A DNA stretch of 64,000 nucleotides, taken from NCBI GenBank assembly GCA_005503065.1, contig SCOE01000011.1, positions 1 to 64,000 on the forward strand, given 5' to 3'. The notes beneath the pieces were generated by a model. The model searched no databases, was not told where the DNA came from, and saw nothing but the letters and a program-made list of their open reading frames with translations. Position 1 is the first letter of the stretch. Each line of letters opens with the position of its first letter. The DNA is from Comamonadaceae bacterium ALPHA2B. Lineage in GTDB: Bacteria; Pseudomonadota; Gammaproteobacteria; Burkholderiales; Burkholderiaceae_C. Shown here in pieces: positions 34,648-43,190 of this stretch. The position numbers and the translations under genes are program-made.

Positions 34648-35214
34648 ATGGTGAAACTTATCAACGGGTTCTGTCGCGCCGTCACGGTGCTGATGGCCGT
34701 GGCGCTCATGGTCATGGTCGTGCTGGTCTTCGGCAACGTGGTGCTGCGCTACGTCTTCAATTCGTCGATCACGCAGTCCGAAGAGATCTCGCGCTGGCTC
34801 TTCGTGTGGATCACGTTCATGGGCTGCGTGGTGGCACTGCGCGAGCACACCCATCTGGGCACCGATGCGCTGGTGTCGCGGCTGCCTCCCCTGGGCAAGA
34901 AGATCTGCCTGGTGCTGGGCCACCTGACCATGCTGTACGTGTGCTACCTCGTGTTTCGCGGCGCATGGGAGCAGACGCGCATCAACATGGACGTGCTGGC
35001 ACCGTCCACGCAGTTGCCGATGGCCGTGCTGCATTCGGCCGGTGTGGCTTTCGCCGCTTGCGCAAGCGTCGTCCTGCTGCTGGACCTGTGGCTGCTCTTC
35101 ACGGGGCACATGGGGGACGCGGACTTGGTGACCGTGCAGGAATCCGAAGACCTGGCCGCCCTGAAGCTGCCCGGCGGCGAGCCCGCAGGCGCCGCGAACG
35201 ACAACAAGCACTGA
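34648..35214 (+). CDS. dctQ: TRAP transporter small permease (DctQ family)
   Basis: 188 residues with four predicted transmembrane helices. The characteristic SEEISRWLFVWITFMGCVVAL segment is present in two halves around residue 48. An ATG two codons earlier (34642) sits directly against the AAGGA ribosome site, so 34648 is preferred, with a six-base spacer. The polar C-terminal tail (VQESEDLAALKL onward) is longer than usual. Middle gene of the dctP-dctQ-dctM set. Confidence 0.9.
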   Translation: MVKLINGFCRAVTVLMAVALMVMVVLVFGNVVLRYVFNSSITQSEEISRWLFVWITFMGCVVALREHTHLGTDALVSRLPPLGKKICLVLGHLTMLYVCYLVFRGAWEQTRINMDVLAPSTQLPMAVLHSAGVAFAACASVVLLLDLWLLFTGHMGDADLVTVQESEDLAALKLPGGEPAGAANDNKH

Positions 35215-35229
35215 CACCGGCGATCCACC

Positions 35230-36516
35230 ATGACCCTCACCATCTTCGTCGGATCGCTGCTGCTGGCGATGGCCATCGGCATCCCCATCTCGTTCGCGCT
35301 GCTGGTCAGCGGCGTCGCCCTGATGTGGCACCTGGACATGTTCGAAGCGCAGATCCTCGCGCAGAACCTGCTGGGCGGAGCGGACAACTATCCGCTCCTG
35401 GCCGTCCCGTTCTTCCTGCTGGCCGGCGAGATCATGAACGAGGGCGGCCTGTCCAAGCGCATCGTCGACTTCGCAATGGCGCTCGTCGGGCACATCCGCG
35501 GCGGCCTGGGCTACGTCACCATCGTGGCCTCGATCATGCTGTCGGCACTCTCGGGCAGCGCGGTGGCCGACGCTGCGGCGCTGACCACGATGCTGCTGCC
35601 GATGATGGTGGCCGCCGGCCATGCGCCGCACCGCGCTGCCGGCCTGATCGCCGCGTCCGGCGTCATCGCACCGGTGCTGCCGCCGTCCATCGGCCTGGTG
35701 ATCTTCGGCGTGACGGCCAACGTGTCGATCTCCAAGCTCTTCATGGCCGGCATCACGCCCGGCCTGCTGATGGGGCTGGCCCTCTGGATCACCTGGGCCT
35801 ACGTGGCCCGCAACGAAGGCGCGGTGCCGCCGCATCGCAAGCCGCTGAAGGAACTCCTGGTGACCTTGCGACGCTGCAGCTGGGCGTTGATGCTGCCGGT
35901 GATCATCCTGGTCGGCCTGCGCATGGGCGTCTTCACGCCGACCGAAGCGGGCGTCGTGGCCGCCGTGTACGCCCTCTTCGTCTCCACGGTCATCTACCGC
36001 GGGCTGAAGCTGTCGCAGCTGTACGGCATCTTCGAGAAGGCCGCCAAGACGACCGCGGTGGTGATGTTCCTCGTCGCCGCGGCCATGGTCTCGGCCTGGC
36101 TCATCACGGTGGCCGACCTGCCGGGCAAGGTGGTGGGCATGCTCGAGCCCTTCCTGGACAGCCCCATCCTGCTGATGATCGCGATCATGGTGCTGGTCAT
36201 GATCGTCGGCACCGCGATGGACATGACGCCCACCATCCTCATCCTGACGCCGGTGCTGATGCCCGTCATCGTGGCGGCCAAGATCGACCCGGTGTACTTC
36301 GGCGTCCTGTTCATCATGAACAATGCGATCGGGCTGGTGACTCCGCCGGTGGGCGTGGTCCTCAACGTGGTGGCCGGCGTCGGCCGGATGTCGATGGACA
36401 CCGTCACCAGGGGCGTGATGCCTTTCATGATCGCACAGTTCCTGATCATGTTCCTGATGGTCCTGTTTCCGTGGCTGGTCACCGGGCCCGCGAAGCTCTT
36501 CCACGGCGGGCCCTGA
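35230..36516 (+). CDS. dctM: TRAP transporter large permease (DctM family)
   Basis: 428 residues, about twelve hydrophobic segments. Family hallmarks are [54 protein letters not shown] and [15 protein letters not shown]. It forms the sodium-coupled channel with DctQ. Third gene of the operon, 15 bases after dctQ and followed after 46 bases by the aroQ-like gene. Confidence 0.93.
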   Translation: MTLTIFVGSLLLAMAIGIPISFALLVSGVALMWHLDMFEAQILAQNLLGGADNYPLLAVPFFLLAGEIMNEGGLSKRIVDFAMALVGHIRGGLGYVTIVASIMLSALSGSAVADAAALTTMLLPMMVAAGHAPHRAAGLIAASGVIAPVLPPSIGLVIFGVTANVSISKLFMAGITPGLLMGLALWITWAYVARNEGAVPPHRKPLKELLVTLRRCSWALMLPVIILVGLRMGVFTPTEAGVVAAVYALFVSTVIYRGLKLSQLYGIFEKAAKTTAVVMFLVAAAMVSAWLITVADLPGKVVGMLEPFLDSPILLMIAIMVLVMIVGTAMDMTPTILILTPVLMPVIVAAKIDPVYFGVLFIMNNAIGLVTPPVGVVLNVVAGVGRMSMDTVTRGVMPFMIAQFLIMFLMVLFPWLVTGPAKLFHGGP

Positions 36517-36562
36517 TCAGCGCGTCCTTGCTTTTGAGACACATCCGATAACGAAGGCCAGC

Positions 36563-37000
36563 ATGTCGCACATCCTGATCCTGAACGGCCCGAACCTCAA
36601 CCTGCTCGGGGTGCGTGAGCCGCATATCTACGGCCACACGACGCTGGCCCAGATCGAGGCGCAGTGCCGTGAAGCGGGCCAGCGCCTCGGGCTGGAGGTG
36701 GACTTCAGGCAGTCCAACTCAGAAGGCCAGTTGGTCGACTGGATCCACGAGGCACGCACCACGATGGCGGGCATCGTCATCAACCCCGCCGCCTATTCGT
36801 TCACGTCGATGGCCATCCTCGACGCGTTGAAGGCTTCGCAACTGCCCATCGTCGAGGTCCACATCTCGAACATCCATCGACGCGAGGAGATGTACCACAA
36901 GAGCTACGTGTCGCTGGCTGCGACGGGCGTCATCTGCGGACTGGGGCCGCTGGGCTACGAGGCGGCCCTGCTGTTCCTTGCGAAGCTCCTGACGAAGTAG
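36563..37000 (+). CDS. aroQ: type II 3-dehydroquinate dehydratase-like protein, divergent
   Basis: 145 residues of the type II dehydroquinase fold, which interconverts 3-dehydroquinate and 3-dehydroshikimate. [18 protein letters not shown] carries the catalytic R18 and Y23; [12 protein letters not shown] gives E98 and H100. In the substrate loop, NPAAYSFTS has F80 where biosynthetic enzymes have a conserved His (YTHTS). Its place at the end of a GntR-controlled TRAP operon suggests a catabolic paralogue rather than the biosynthetic copy; activity on an altered substrate is possible. Confidence 0.85.
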   Translation: MSHILILNGPNLNLLGVREPHIYGHTTLAQIEAQCREAGQRLGLEVDFRQSNSEGQLVDWIHEARTTMAGIVINPAAYSFTSMAILDALKASQLPIVEVHISNIHRREEMYHKSYVSLAATGVICGLGPLGYEAALLFLAKLLTK

Positions 37001-37030
37001 CCCCGGCTGCGCCGCGGCGCAGCGGCCGGC

Positions 37031-37744
37031 TCACGCCCCGAATGCGCCGTCGATCGTGTGCATCGCGCCCGTCACGAAGCCGGCTTCGGGCCCCGCCAGC
37101 CAGGCCACCATGCCGGCCACTTCTTCCGGCCGACCGTGGCGCTTGATCGCCATGAAGCTGTGCATCAGCTCCCGCATCGGGCCGTCTTCCGGGTTCGCGT
37201 CGGTGTCGACGGGGCCGGGCTGGACGACGTTGATCGTGATGCCCCGCGGGCCGAAATCGCGCGCCAGGCCGCGCGCCATGCCCTGCAGCGCCGATTTGCT
37301 GAGCGCATACGAGGCCATGCCCGGCACCGGCATGCGGTCGCCGTTCACCGAGCCGATCACGATGATCCGGCCGCCCGGCGGCATCCTGCGCGCCGCCTCG
37401 ACCGAGGCGTGGTACGGCGACTGCACGTTGATGCGGAACAGCCGGTCGACCGCGTCCGGGTCCTGTTCCAGCGCATCGCCGAAGATCGCGATGCCCGCGT
37501 TCACCACCAGCACGTCGAGCGGGCCGCTGTCGCGCACCCGCGCGATGACTGCGTCGCGGTCGGAACTGTCGGTCTGCACCGCCGTGCTGCCGGTCTCCGC
37601 CGCCAGCGCCCGGGCCGCATCGGGCGAGCCCGAGTAGGTGAACGTGACCCGGGCGCCGTCGGCGACGAAGCGCCGGACGATGGCCGCGCCGATGCCCCGG
37701 CTGCCGCCGAGCACCAGAACGGACTTTCCTTCGAACATGGGCAT
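37031..37744 (-). CDS. bdcA: SDR family oxidoreductase, BdcA-like
   Basis: 237 residues. Cofactor motif GGSRGIG near residue 12, NAGIAIFG, then catalytic S/Y/K with YALSKSALQGM. Close in style to E. coli BdcA (YjgI), a cyclic-di-GMP-binding protein in biofilm dispersal. Start at 37744 (MPMFEGKSVL) has AGGAG five bases upstream. Divergent from a TetR regulator, as bdcA is from bdcR in E. coli. Whether this protein binds cyclic-di-GMP or is a plain reductase cannot be read from the sequence. Confidence 0.8.
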   Translation of the reverse strand: MPMFEGKSVLVLGGSRGIGAAIVRRFVADGARVTFTYSGSPDAARALAAETGSTAVQTDSSDRDAVIARVRDSGPLDVLVVNAGIAIFGDALEQDPDAVDRLFRINVQSPYHASVEAARRMPPGGRIIVIGSVNGDRMPVPGMASYALSKSALQGMARGLARDFGPRGITINVVQPGPVDTDANPEDGPMRELMHSFMAIKRHGRPEEVAGMVAWLAGPEAGFVTGAMHTIDGAFGA

Positions 37745-37775
37745 GAGGACTCCTGGTTGAATTTGTAGCGCATCG

Positions 37776-37802
37776 TACATAATTGAGCCTACCCCTTGTC
37801 AA
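37776..37802 (-). promoter_or_regulatory. candidate sigma-70 promoter for bdcA
   Basis: On the minus strand TTGACA (37802-37797) and TATGTA (37781-37776) are separated by 15 bases, in the divergent gap with the TetR gene. The consensus -35 is perfect; the spacing is short. Confidence 0.4.
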
Positions 37803-37815
37803 GAATTTTGTAGTG

Positions 37816-38478
37816 ATGACTAAGGAAATCTCGCGCGGACGTGGACGTCCGCGCAATTTCGATGCAGACGAGGCCGTCGCTGTGGCCCAGCGGCTGTTCC
37901 ACGCCAAGGGCTACGACGCCGTGAGCGTCGCCGACCTCACGAGAGCCCTGGGCATCAATCCGCCCAGTTTCTACGCGGCCTTCGGCAGCAAGGCGGCCCT
38001 GTATGCACGCATCCTCGACCGCTACGCGCTGACGGGTGCGGTGCCCCTGGACCAGCTCCTGCGTCCGGATCGCCCGGTGGCCGAATGCCTGGCCCGTGTG
38101 CTGGAAGAAGCTGCCCGGTCCTACGCCGCAGACGCGTGCGCGACGGGCTGCCTGGTGCTCGAGGGCACCCGCTGCAGTGACGAGCAGGCCCGCGCCGCGG
38201 CAGGCACCTTCCACGTCGCTGCCCAGCAGCGGATCCGCGACTTCATCGCGCAGCGCCATCCGCAGGAGGCGGACCGCCTGGCCGACTTCGTCAGCACGAC
38301 GATGGCGGGGTTGTCGGCCAGCGCTCGCCACGGGCAGTCGCTGGACCGGCTCCTCGGCACGGCGCAGCTTGCCGGCCTTGCATGCGCGCAGGCAATTCCT
38401 GGCGAGAAGCTTCGGCAGCGGCCCGCGGGTCGGCCCACAGTGCCACAGCTCAAGCCGCGCAGCGAAGAGTCAGGTTGA
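37816..38478 (+). CDS. TetR-family regulator, probable regulator of bdcA
   Basis: 220 residues. The helix-turn-helix is at about 8-55 (RGRPRNFDADEAVAVAQRLF, VADLTRALGINPPSFYAAFG) and the remainder is a ligand-binding helical domain with a CATGCLV segment common to YjgJ/BdcR-like members. Start at ATG 37816 precedes the basic arm typical of this subfamily. Divergent from bdcA, which makes it the likely repressor. Its last 29 bases overlap the convergent alkB gene. Confidence 0.88.
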   Translation: MTKEISRGRGRPRNFDADEAVAVAQRLFHAKGYDAVSVADLTRALGINPPSFYAAFGSKAALYARILDRYALTGAVPLDQLLRPDRPVAECLARVLEEAARSYAADACATGCLVLEGTRCSDEQARAAAGTFHVAAQQRIRDFIAQRHPQEADRLADFVSTTMAGLSASARHGQSLDRLLGTAQLAGLACAQAIPGEKLRQRPAGRPTVPQLKPRSEESG

Positions 38479-39109
38479 TCCTGCACGCCCCCATGAACGG
38501 GTGCTCGCCCTCGGCCAGGGGCATCACCCCATGGAAGCGCAGCCGCGCCGGCCCGCCCCACACCACGACGTCGCCATGCGCCAGGGGCACGCGACGGGTG
38601 CGGTCCCCGCGCTGCGCCCCACCCCACAGGAAGACCGCCGGCAGGCCGAGCGAGACCGACACGATGGGCTGGCCCAGCTGCCGCTCGTCGCGGTCCTGGT
38701 GCAGGGTCAGGCGCGCGCCGGGCACGTAGCGGTTGACGAGGCAGGCGTCGGGCGCGAAGCCCTCGAAGCCGGCGCGCGAGGCGGCCGACACGGCCAGCGC
38801 GCGAAAGCTCGCGGGCATCGCGGGCCACGGGCGGTCGCTCAGCGGATCGCGCCCGGTGTAGCGGTAGCCGCTGCGGTCGCTGACCCACCCGAGCGCGCCG
38901 CAGTTGGTCATCGCCACCGACATGGTCTTGCCGCCGGGCGTGACGAGGTGGCGCAGCGGCGCGGCGGCGAGCACCGCATCGAGGTCGCGGCGCAAGGCGT
39001 CCACCCGCGGCAGGGCGAAGCCGCGCAGCACCGACGCGCCCGGCTCCAGCCGCAGCGGTTCGGCAGCCGTGGGGTCGGCGCCGGCATCAAAGAGATCGAG
39101 GGTGCTCAC
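38450..39109 (-). CDS. alkB: alpha-ketoglutarate-dependent DNA dioxygenase AlkB
   Basis: 219 residues. Iron ligands H137 and D139 in LHQDRDE and H193 in RLRFHGV; R210 in ACRINLTLR binds 2-oxoglutarate. It removes 1-methyladenine and 3-methylcytosine by oxidation. GTG start at 39109, five bases after the upstream dioxygenase stop. Third gene of the ada-dioxygenase-alkB operon. Confidence 0.93.
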   Translation of the reverse strand: MSTLDLFDAGADPTAAEPLRLEPGASVLRGFALPRVDALRRDLDAVLAAAPLRHLVTPGGKTMSVAMTNCGALGWVSDRSGYRYTGRDPLSDRPWPAMPASFRALAVSAASRAGFEGFAPDACLVNRYVPGARLTLHQDRDERQLGQPIVSVSLGLPAVFLWGGAQRGDRTRRVPLAHGDVVVWGGPARLRFHGVMPLAEGEHPFMGACRINLTLRCAA

Positions 39110-39113
39110 GGGT

Positions 39114-39851
39114 TCACTGCGCGTCGTGGAAGATCAGCCCCAGCGTGTGGCGCCGGCCGCTGCGCACGCGGCTCACGCCGTGGCGCAGGTTCACACGGTA
39201 CACGCCCCGCGTCCCCTGCACCGGACGATGGTGAACGGCGAACACGGCCCCATCGCCCTGGCGCAGCGGCAGCACCAGGGGGCGCGATTGCATGCGCGGG
39301 CGCTGCTCGGTCATGACGAACTCGCCGCCCTCGAAGTCGCGGCCGGGCTCGGACAGCAGCACCACCACCTGCAGCGGGAACACGTGTTCGCCGTACAGGT
39401 CCTGGTGCAGGCAATTGAAGTCGCCCTCGCCGTAGCGCAGCAGCAGAGGCGTCGGGCGCTGCTGGCCGGCGGCGTGGCAGCGGGCCAGGAATTCATCATG
39501 CCCGGGCGGAAAGCGCGCCGGCAGCCCCATCGATGCCTGCCAGCGGTTGGCGATGGGCACCAGGTGCGGGTAGAAGGCGCTGCGCAGGGCCGCGACGCCA
39601 GGCGGAAGCGGATAGGCGAAGTACTGGTACTCGCCGCGGCCGAAGCCGTGACGGGCCATCACGACCCGGCTGCGGAAGCGCGCGGGCTGGTCGTACAGCG
39701 CCGCGGCGGCCTCGCACTCCGAAGGCGTCAGCAGGCGGGGCAGCACGGCTGCGCCTTCGGCGTCGAGGGCTGTGCCGACCGCGGCCCAATCCAGCGCGTC
39801 GACGCGCACGGCGCAGTGCCGGGCCGCCGCGTCGAACGGATTCGCGCTCAC
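39114..39851 (-). CDS. 2OG-Fe(II) dioxygenase of the alkylation-repair operon
   Basis: 245 residues. Probable facial triad H149 and D151 (NCLHQDLYGEH) with H207 or H208 (FAVHHRP), and R219 in GVYRVNLRHG for 2-oxoglutarate. It belongs to the prolyl-4-hydroxylase-like dioxygenases and is not related closely to AlkB outside the core fold. The GTG start overlaps the ada stop (GTGA), and alkB follows at once, so it is cotranscribed with two alkylation-repair enzymes. A role in repair or in modifying a repair partner is an inference; the substrate is unknown. Confidence 0.85.
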   Translation of the reverse strand: MSANPFDAAARHCAVRVDALDWAAVGTALDAEGAAVLPRLLTPSECEAAAALYDQPARFRSRVVMARHGFGRGEYQYFAYPLPPGVAALRSAFYPHLVPIANRWQASMGLPARFPPGHDEFLARCHAAGQQRPTPLLLRYGEGDFNCLHQDLYGEHVFPLQVVVLLSEPGRDFEGGEFVMTEQRPRMQSRPLVLPLRQGDGAVFAVHHRPVQGTRGVYRVNLRHGVSRVRSGRRHTLGLIFHDAQ

Positions 39852-40960
39852 GCGGCCGGGCCGGCGGACACCGGGGCGCCCTCGCGCACCAGCAGGCTGC
39901 GCTTGCGCTCCACGCCCCAGCGGTAGCCCGAGAGGCTGCCGTCGCGGCGCACCACGCGGTGGCAGGGAATGGCGACGGCCAGCGGGTTGGCGCCGCAGGC
40001 CTGCGCCACGGCACGCGTGGCGGCCGGCGCGCCGATGCGCTCGGCGATCTCGGCATAGCTGGCCGTCGTTCCGGGCGGGATGGCGCGCAGCGCCTGCCAC
40101 ACGCGCTGCTGGAAGGCGGTGCCGCGCACGTCCAGCGGGAGCTCGGCGCCCTGCTCCGGCGCCTCGACGAGGCCGACCACCTGTGCGACCAGGCGCTCGA
40201 AGTCCGCATCGCCGCCGACCAGGCGCGCCCGCGGAAAGCGGTCCTGCAGCTCGCGCGCGAGCCGGTCGGGGTCGTCGCCCAGGCTGATGGCGCAGACGCC
40301 GCGCCCGCTTCGCGCCACCAGGATCGCGCCCAGCGAACACTGGCCGATGGCGAAGCGGATGTCGGTGTCGGCGCCGCCGGAACGCCACGCGGTGGGCGTC
40401 ATGCCGAGCACCTCGTCCGCTTCCTCGTAGAAGCGGCTGGCCGCGCCATAGCCGGCGTCGTAGATGGCATCGGTCACGCGGGCGCCGGGCGCATCGAGCG
40501 CCGTGCGCAGGCGCTGCGCACGGTGTGCCGCGGCCCAGGCCCGCGGCGTGAGCCCGGTCACGGCCTTGAAGGTGCGGTGCAGGTGCGACACGCTCAGCCC
40601 GGCGCGTTCTGCCAATGCCTCGATCGATGGCGGCCCGTCGGCCGACGCGATGGCGCGGCACAGTTCCGCGACGAGCGCGGCCTGGCGCTGCGCCAGCGGC
40701 GGCGCCTCCGGCCGGCAGCGCTGGCAAGGACGAAAGCCTGCCCCCTCGGCCTCGGCCGGCGTGGCGTGGAAGGCGACGTTCTCGGGCCGGGCCGGCCGCG
40801 CACCGCAGGAGGGGCGGCAGTACACGCCGGTGGTCTTCACGGAATAGACGAAGTGGCCGTCGGCGGCGGCGTCGCGGGCCTGCACCGCGGCCCAGCGCGG
40901 GTCGGCGACGGTGGCGGCGGCGCGCAGCGCGCGGGCTTCGGTGCGGGTGCTCATGTTCAT
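39848..40960 (-). CDS. ada: bifunctional methylphosphotriester/O6-methylguanine-DNA methyltransferase and activator Ada
   Basis: 370 residues. The N-terminal zinc domain accepts methyl groups from phosphotriesters and holds C48, C52, and CQRC (FRPCQRCRPE). An AraC-type helix-turn-helix follows at about 105-185. The C-terminal methyltransferase has C333 in AIPCHRVVRRDGSLSGYRWG. Self-methylation turns it into an activator of its own operon, which includes a dioxygenase and alkB. Start at 40960 with GGAAGGA upstream. Confidence 0.95.
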   Translation of the reverse strand: MNMSTRTEARALRAAATVADPRWAAVQARDAAADGHFVYSVKTTGVYCRPSCGARPARPENVAFHATPAEAEGAGFRPCQRCRPEAPPLAQRQAALVAELCRAIASADGPPSIEALAERAGLSVSHLHRTFKAVTGLTPRAWAAAHRAQRLRTALDAPGARVTDAIYDAGYGAASRFYEEADEVLGMTPTAWRSGGADTDIRFAIGQCSLGAILVARSGRGVCAISLGDDPDRLARELQDRFPRARLVGGDADFERLVAQVVGLVEAPEQGAELPLDVRGTAFQQRVWQALRAIPPGTTASYAEIAERIGAPAATRAVAQACGANPLAVAIPCHRVVRRDGSLSGYRWGVERKRSLLVREGAPVSAGPAA

Positions 40961-41298
40961 GGGGTCCTTCCTTTCGGTGCGGGTGCGAAGGACTGTAGGA
41001 AGCATGCCCCGAAGCGGCACCCCGCGTCCTGCTTTCGAATTCGCCCGCGTCGGCACTCGGCCGGAATGCTATGAAATCGATAGCTGCTCGCGCCCGCAGG
41101 ACGGGCGCTGGAGGCCCAAAAGGCACCGAATGGACGGACTCCAGGCGGATATCCGCATCGCGCGTTCAGCGCCCATTGTTGGCGGTCAGGAAACACTCTT
41201 CTGGCCTGCCGAGCCTTGGTCGGCCCGGGCCCGGCGCTCAGACTCGGCCGGTCGCTGTTTCGGCAGCCTGCCCTTGCTTTTCCCTCGACAGGAACCCC
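40961..41298. other. 338-base divergent gap between ada and the MFS gene, with family-1 repeat C inside
   Basis: The divergent promoters of ada and the MFS gene must lie here. The repeat takes up 41066-41124. I see no clear Ada box or other operator that I could defend, and no small gene. Confidence 0.6.
41066..41124 (+). repeat. family-1 double-palindrome repeat, copy C
   Basis: ATGCTATGAAATCGATAGC, then TGCTCGCGCCCGCAGG, then ACGGGCGCTG-GAGGCC. Both palindromes are clear. Colinear with the other copies over the full length. Confidence 0.85.
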
Positions 41299-42576
41299 AT
41301 GTCCGCCACCTGCCCCACCTGTGACGACGCCCTGCTGGCCCCGGCCGGCCAGCCCGTCGCCGCCACCGCCACCGCCACCGCCTCCACCCCGGCGCCCGCC
41401 TCTGCCGCTGCAGCCTGGCCCGCTGTCGCCGCCGTCTCGGTCGGCACCTTCGTCATGGTGTCGACCGAGTTCATGCCCATCGGCCTGCTCACCGACATCG
41501 CGCGCGGCCTGCAAGTGACGGACGGCGTGGCCGGGCTGATGGTGACCATGCCCGGGGTTCTGGCGGCTCTTGCGGCGCCAGGGCTGGGCGTGGCGGCCGG
41601 ACGGCTGGACCGGCGCACGGTGATGGTCGCGCTCACCGCACTGCTGCTGGTGTCCAACCTCATGGCCGCGCTGGCGCCCAACTTCGGCACCATGCTGGCG
41701 GCCCGCCTGCTGCTGGGCCTGTGCGTGGGCGGGTTCTGGACCTTCGCCCCCGGCGTGGCGACGCAGCTGGTGCCGCCCGAGGCGCAGGCGCGTGCGGTGT
41801 CGATGGTGCTGGCGGGCGTGTCGGTGAGCACGGTGTTCGGCGTGCCCGCCGGCTCGCTGCTGGGCAGCTTCGCGGGCTGGCGCTTCGCCTTCTTCGCCTC
41901 GGCCGCACTCACCGCCGTCGTGCTGATCGCGCAATGGCGGCTGCTGCCGGCGCTGCCGCCCTCGCGCCCCATCCGTGCGCGCGACCTGCTCATGCCGCTG
42001 ACGCGCCGGCTCTCGCGCGCCGGGCTGATCGCGGTGGTGCTGATGGTGATGGGCCATTTCGCCGCCTACACCTACCTCAAGCCGCTGCTGCTGCAGGTCT
42101 TCGGCCTGTCGGCCACGCACGTGACGGTGCTGCTGCTGGCCTACGGCGCCGCGGGCTTCTTCGGCAACTTCCTGGTCGGCACGATCGTGGCGCGCAGCGC
42201 GCGCCTGGGCCTCGTGGCGACCACGGGCCTGCTGGCCGTGGCGCTGCTGATGTCGACCCTGGCGGGCGACGGGCTGGTCGCCGCGTCCGCCGTGGTGCTG
42301 GCCTGGGGCGTGGCCTTCGGCATGGTGCCGGGCGCGGCCACCAGCTGGATGCTGAACGCGCTGCCCGAGGCGCCCGAGGCCGGCCAGGCGATGCTGGTGA
42401 CGGCCTTCCAGGTCGCCATCGCCAGCGGCGCGACGCTGGGCGGCCGCGTGGTCGACGGCAGCGGCATCACCAGCGCGATGCTGGTGAGCGCGGCGCTGGT
42501 GGCGGGCGCGATGCTCGCGGCGGCCACGCTGGGCCGGGGCAGCCGCAGCGCGCAGGGCGCGGTCAGCGCCCCTTGA
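41299..42576 (+). CDS. MFS transporter, DHA1-type exporter
   Basis: 425 residues with twelve predicted transmembrane helices. Motif A-like GRLDRRTVMVAL lies after helix 2, and GVPAGSLLGSFAGWRFAFF at helices 5-6 is typical of the DHA1 group (arabinose/purine-ribonucleoside efflux and drug exporters). The N-terminal 35 residues are an Ala/Thr-rich cytoplasmic tail with CPTC. Start at 41299 has AGGA upstream; the frame is open further back but only through repeat C. The C-terminus overlaps the convergent FKBP gene by 14 bases. Substrate unknown. Confidence 0.88.
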   Translation: MSATCPTCDDALLAPAGQPVAATATATASTPAPASAAAAWPAVAAVSVGTFVMVSTEFMPIGLLTDIARGLQVTDGVAGLMVTMPGVLAALAAPGLGVAAGRLDRRTVMVALTALLLVSNLMAALAPNFGTMLAARLLLGLCVGGFWTFAPGVATQLVPPEAQARAVSMVLAGVSVSTVFGVPAGSLLGSFAGWRFAFFASAALTAVVLIAQWRLLPALPPSRPIRARDLLMPLTRRLSRAGLIAVVLMVMGHFAAYTYLKPLLLQVFGLSATHVTVLLLAYGAAGFFGNFLVGTIVARSARLGLVATTGLLAVALLMSTLAGDGLVAASAVVLAWGVAFGMVPGAATSWMLNALPEAPEAGQAMLVTAFQVAIASGATLGGRVVDGSGITSAMLVSAALVAGAMLAAATLGRGSRSAQGAVSAP

Positions 42577-42979
42577 TCGCGATCAGTTCGACCTCGAAGT
42601 TGAGCGTGGCGTTGGGCGGGATCACGCCACCCGCGCCGCGCGCACCATAGGCGATGGCCGGCGGGCACACCAGCTTGGCCTTGCCGCCGACCTTCATCTT
42701 CTGCACGCCCTCGGTCCAGCAGGGGATGACGCGGTTGAGCGGGAATTCCGCCGGCTCGCCGCGCGAATAGGAGCTGTCGAACTCCTTGCCGCTGTCGGGG
42801 AAGGTGCCGCGGTAGTGCACGCGCACGGTGTCGGTGGCGGCCGGGCTGGCGCCGGTGCCTTCCTTCACGCTCTGGTAGACCAGGCCGCTGGGCAGCGTCT
42901 GCGCGGCAGCGGGGGCCTGGGCCTGCGCCAGGGAAGTCATGCACAGGGCGGCAAGCGCCACACAGGGGGAAAGTCGCAC
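42563..42979 (-). CDS. exported FKBP-type peptidyl-prolyl isomerase
   Basis: 138 residues with a signal peptide (about 1-20, LAQAQAP). The single FKBP domain shows VHYRGTFPDSGKEFDSSY, RVIPCWTEGVQKMKVG and PPAIAYGARGAGGVIPPNA, with the aromatic pocket residues in place. It would assist folding in the periplasm. GTG start at 42979 with GAAGGA eight bases upstream; no nearer ATG fits the signal peptide. It overlaps the convergent MFS gene. Confidence 0.9.
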   Translation of the reverse strand: MRLSPCVALAALCMTSLAQAQAPAAAQTLPSGLVYQSVKEGTGASPAATDTVRVHYRGTFPDSGKEFDSSYSRGEPAEFPLNRVIPCWTEGVQKMKVGGKAKLVCPPAIAYGARGAGGVIPPNATLNFEVELIAIKGR

Positions 42980-43040
42980 GGGAGAAGTCCTTCTTCGGAT
43001 GGGAGGCGGCCATTATGGGCGGGCACGCCCATGCGCCCGG

Positions 43041-43100
43041 ATGCTATCGAATCGATAGCTGCCGGCGCCCGTCCCACGGGCGCTGGAGGCCGATTCGGCA
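43041..43100 (+). repeat. family-1 double-palindrome repeat, copy D
   Basis: The best-preserved copy: GCTATCGAATCGATAGC, then CGGCGCCCGTCCCACGGGCG as a second palindrome, then CTGGAGGCCGATTCGGCA. Between the FKBP gene and the ethanolamine permease gene. Confidence 0.88.
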
Positions 43101-43190
43101 CTCAACCAGTGGGAATCCCCTGGCACCGGTCTTGCTCGGGATGACAGGGACCCCGCGCCGGGGCCATCATCACCCAGGGAGCCACCGCCC

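Noticed and set aside
34519..36504. A 661-codon minus-strand frame opposite the TRAP genes
   Set aside because: His/Asp/Gln-rich reverse frame of transmembrane codons; antisense to three convincing transporter genes.
40961..41065. An Ada box upstream of ada
   Set aside because: A short AAAGC-containing stretch occurs, but nothing close enough to a known Ada site to claim it.
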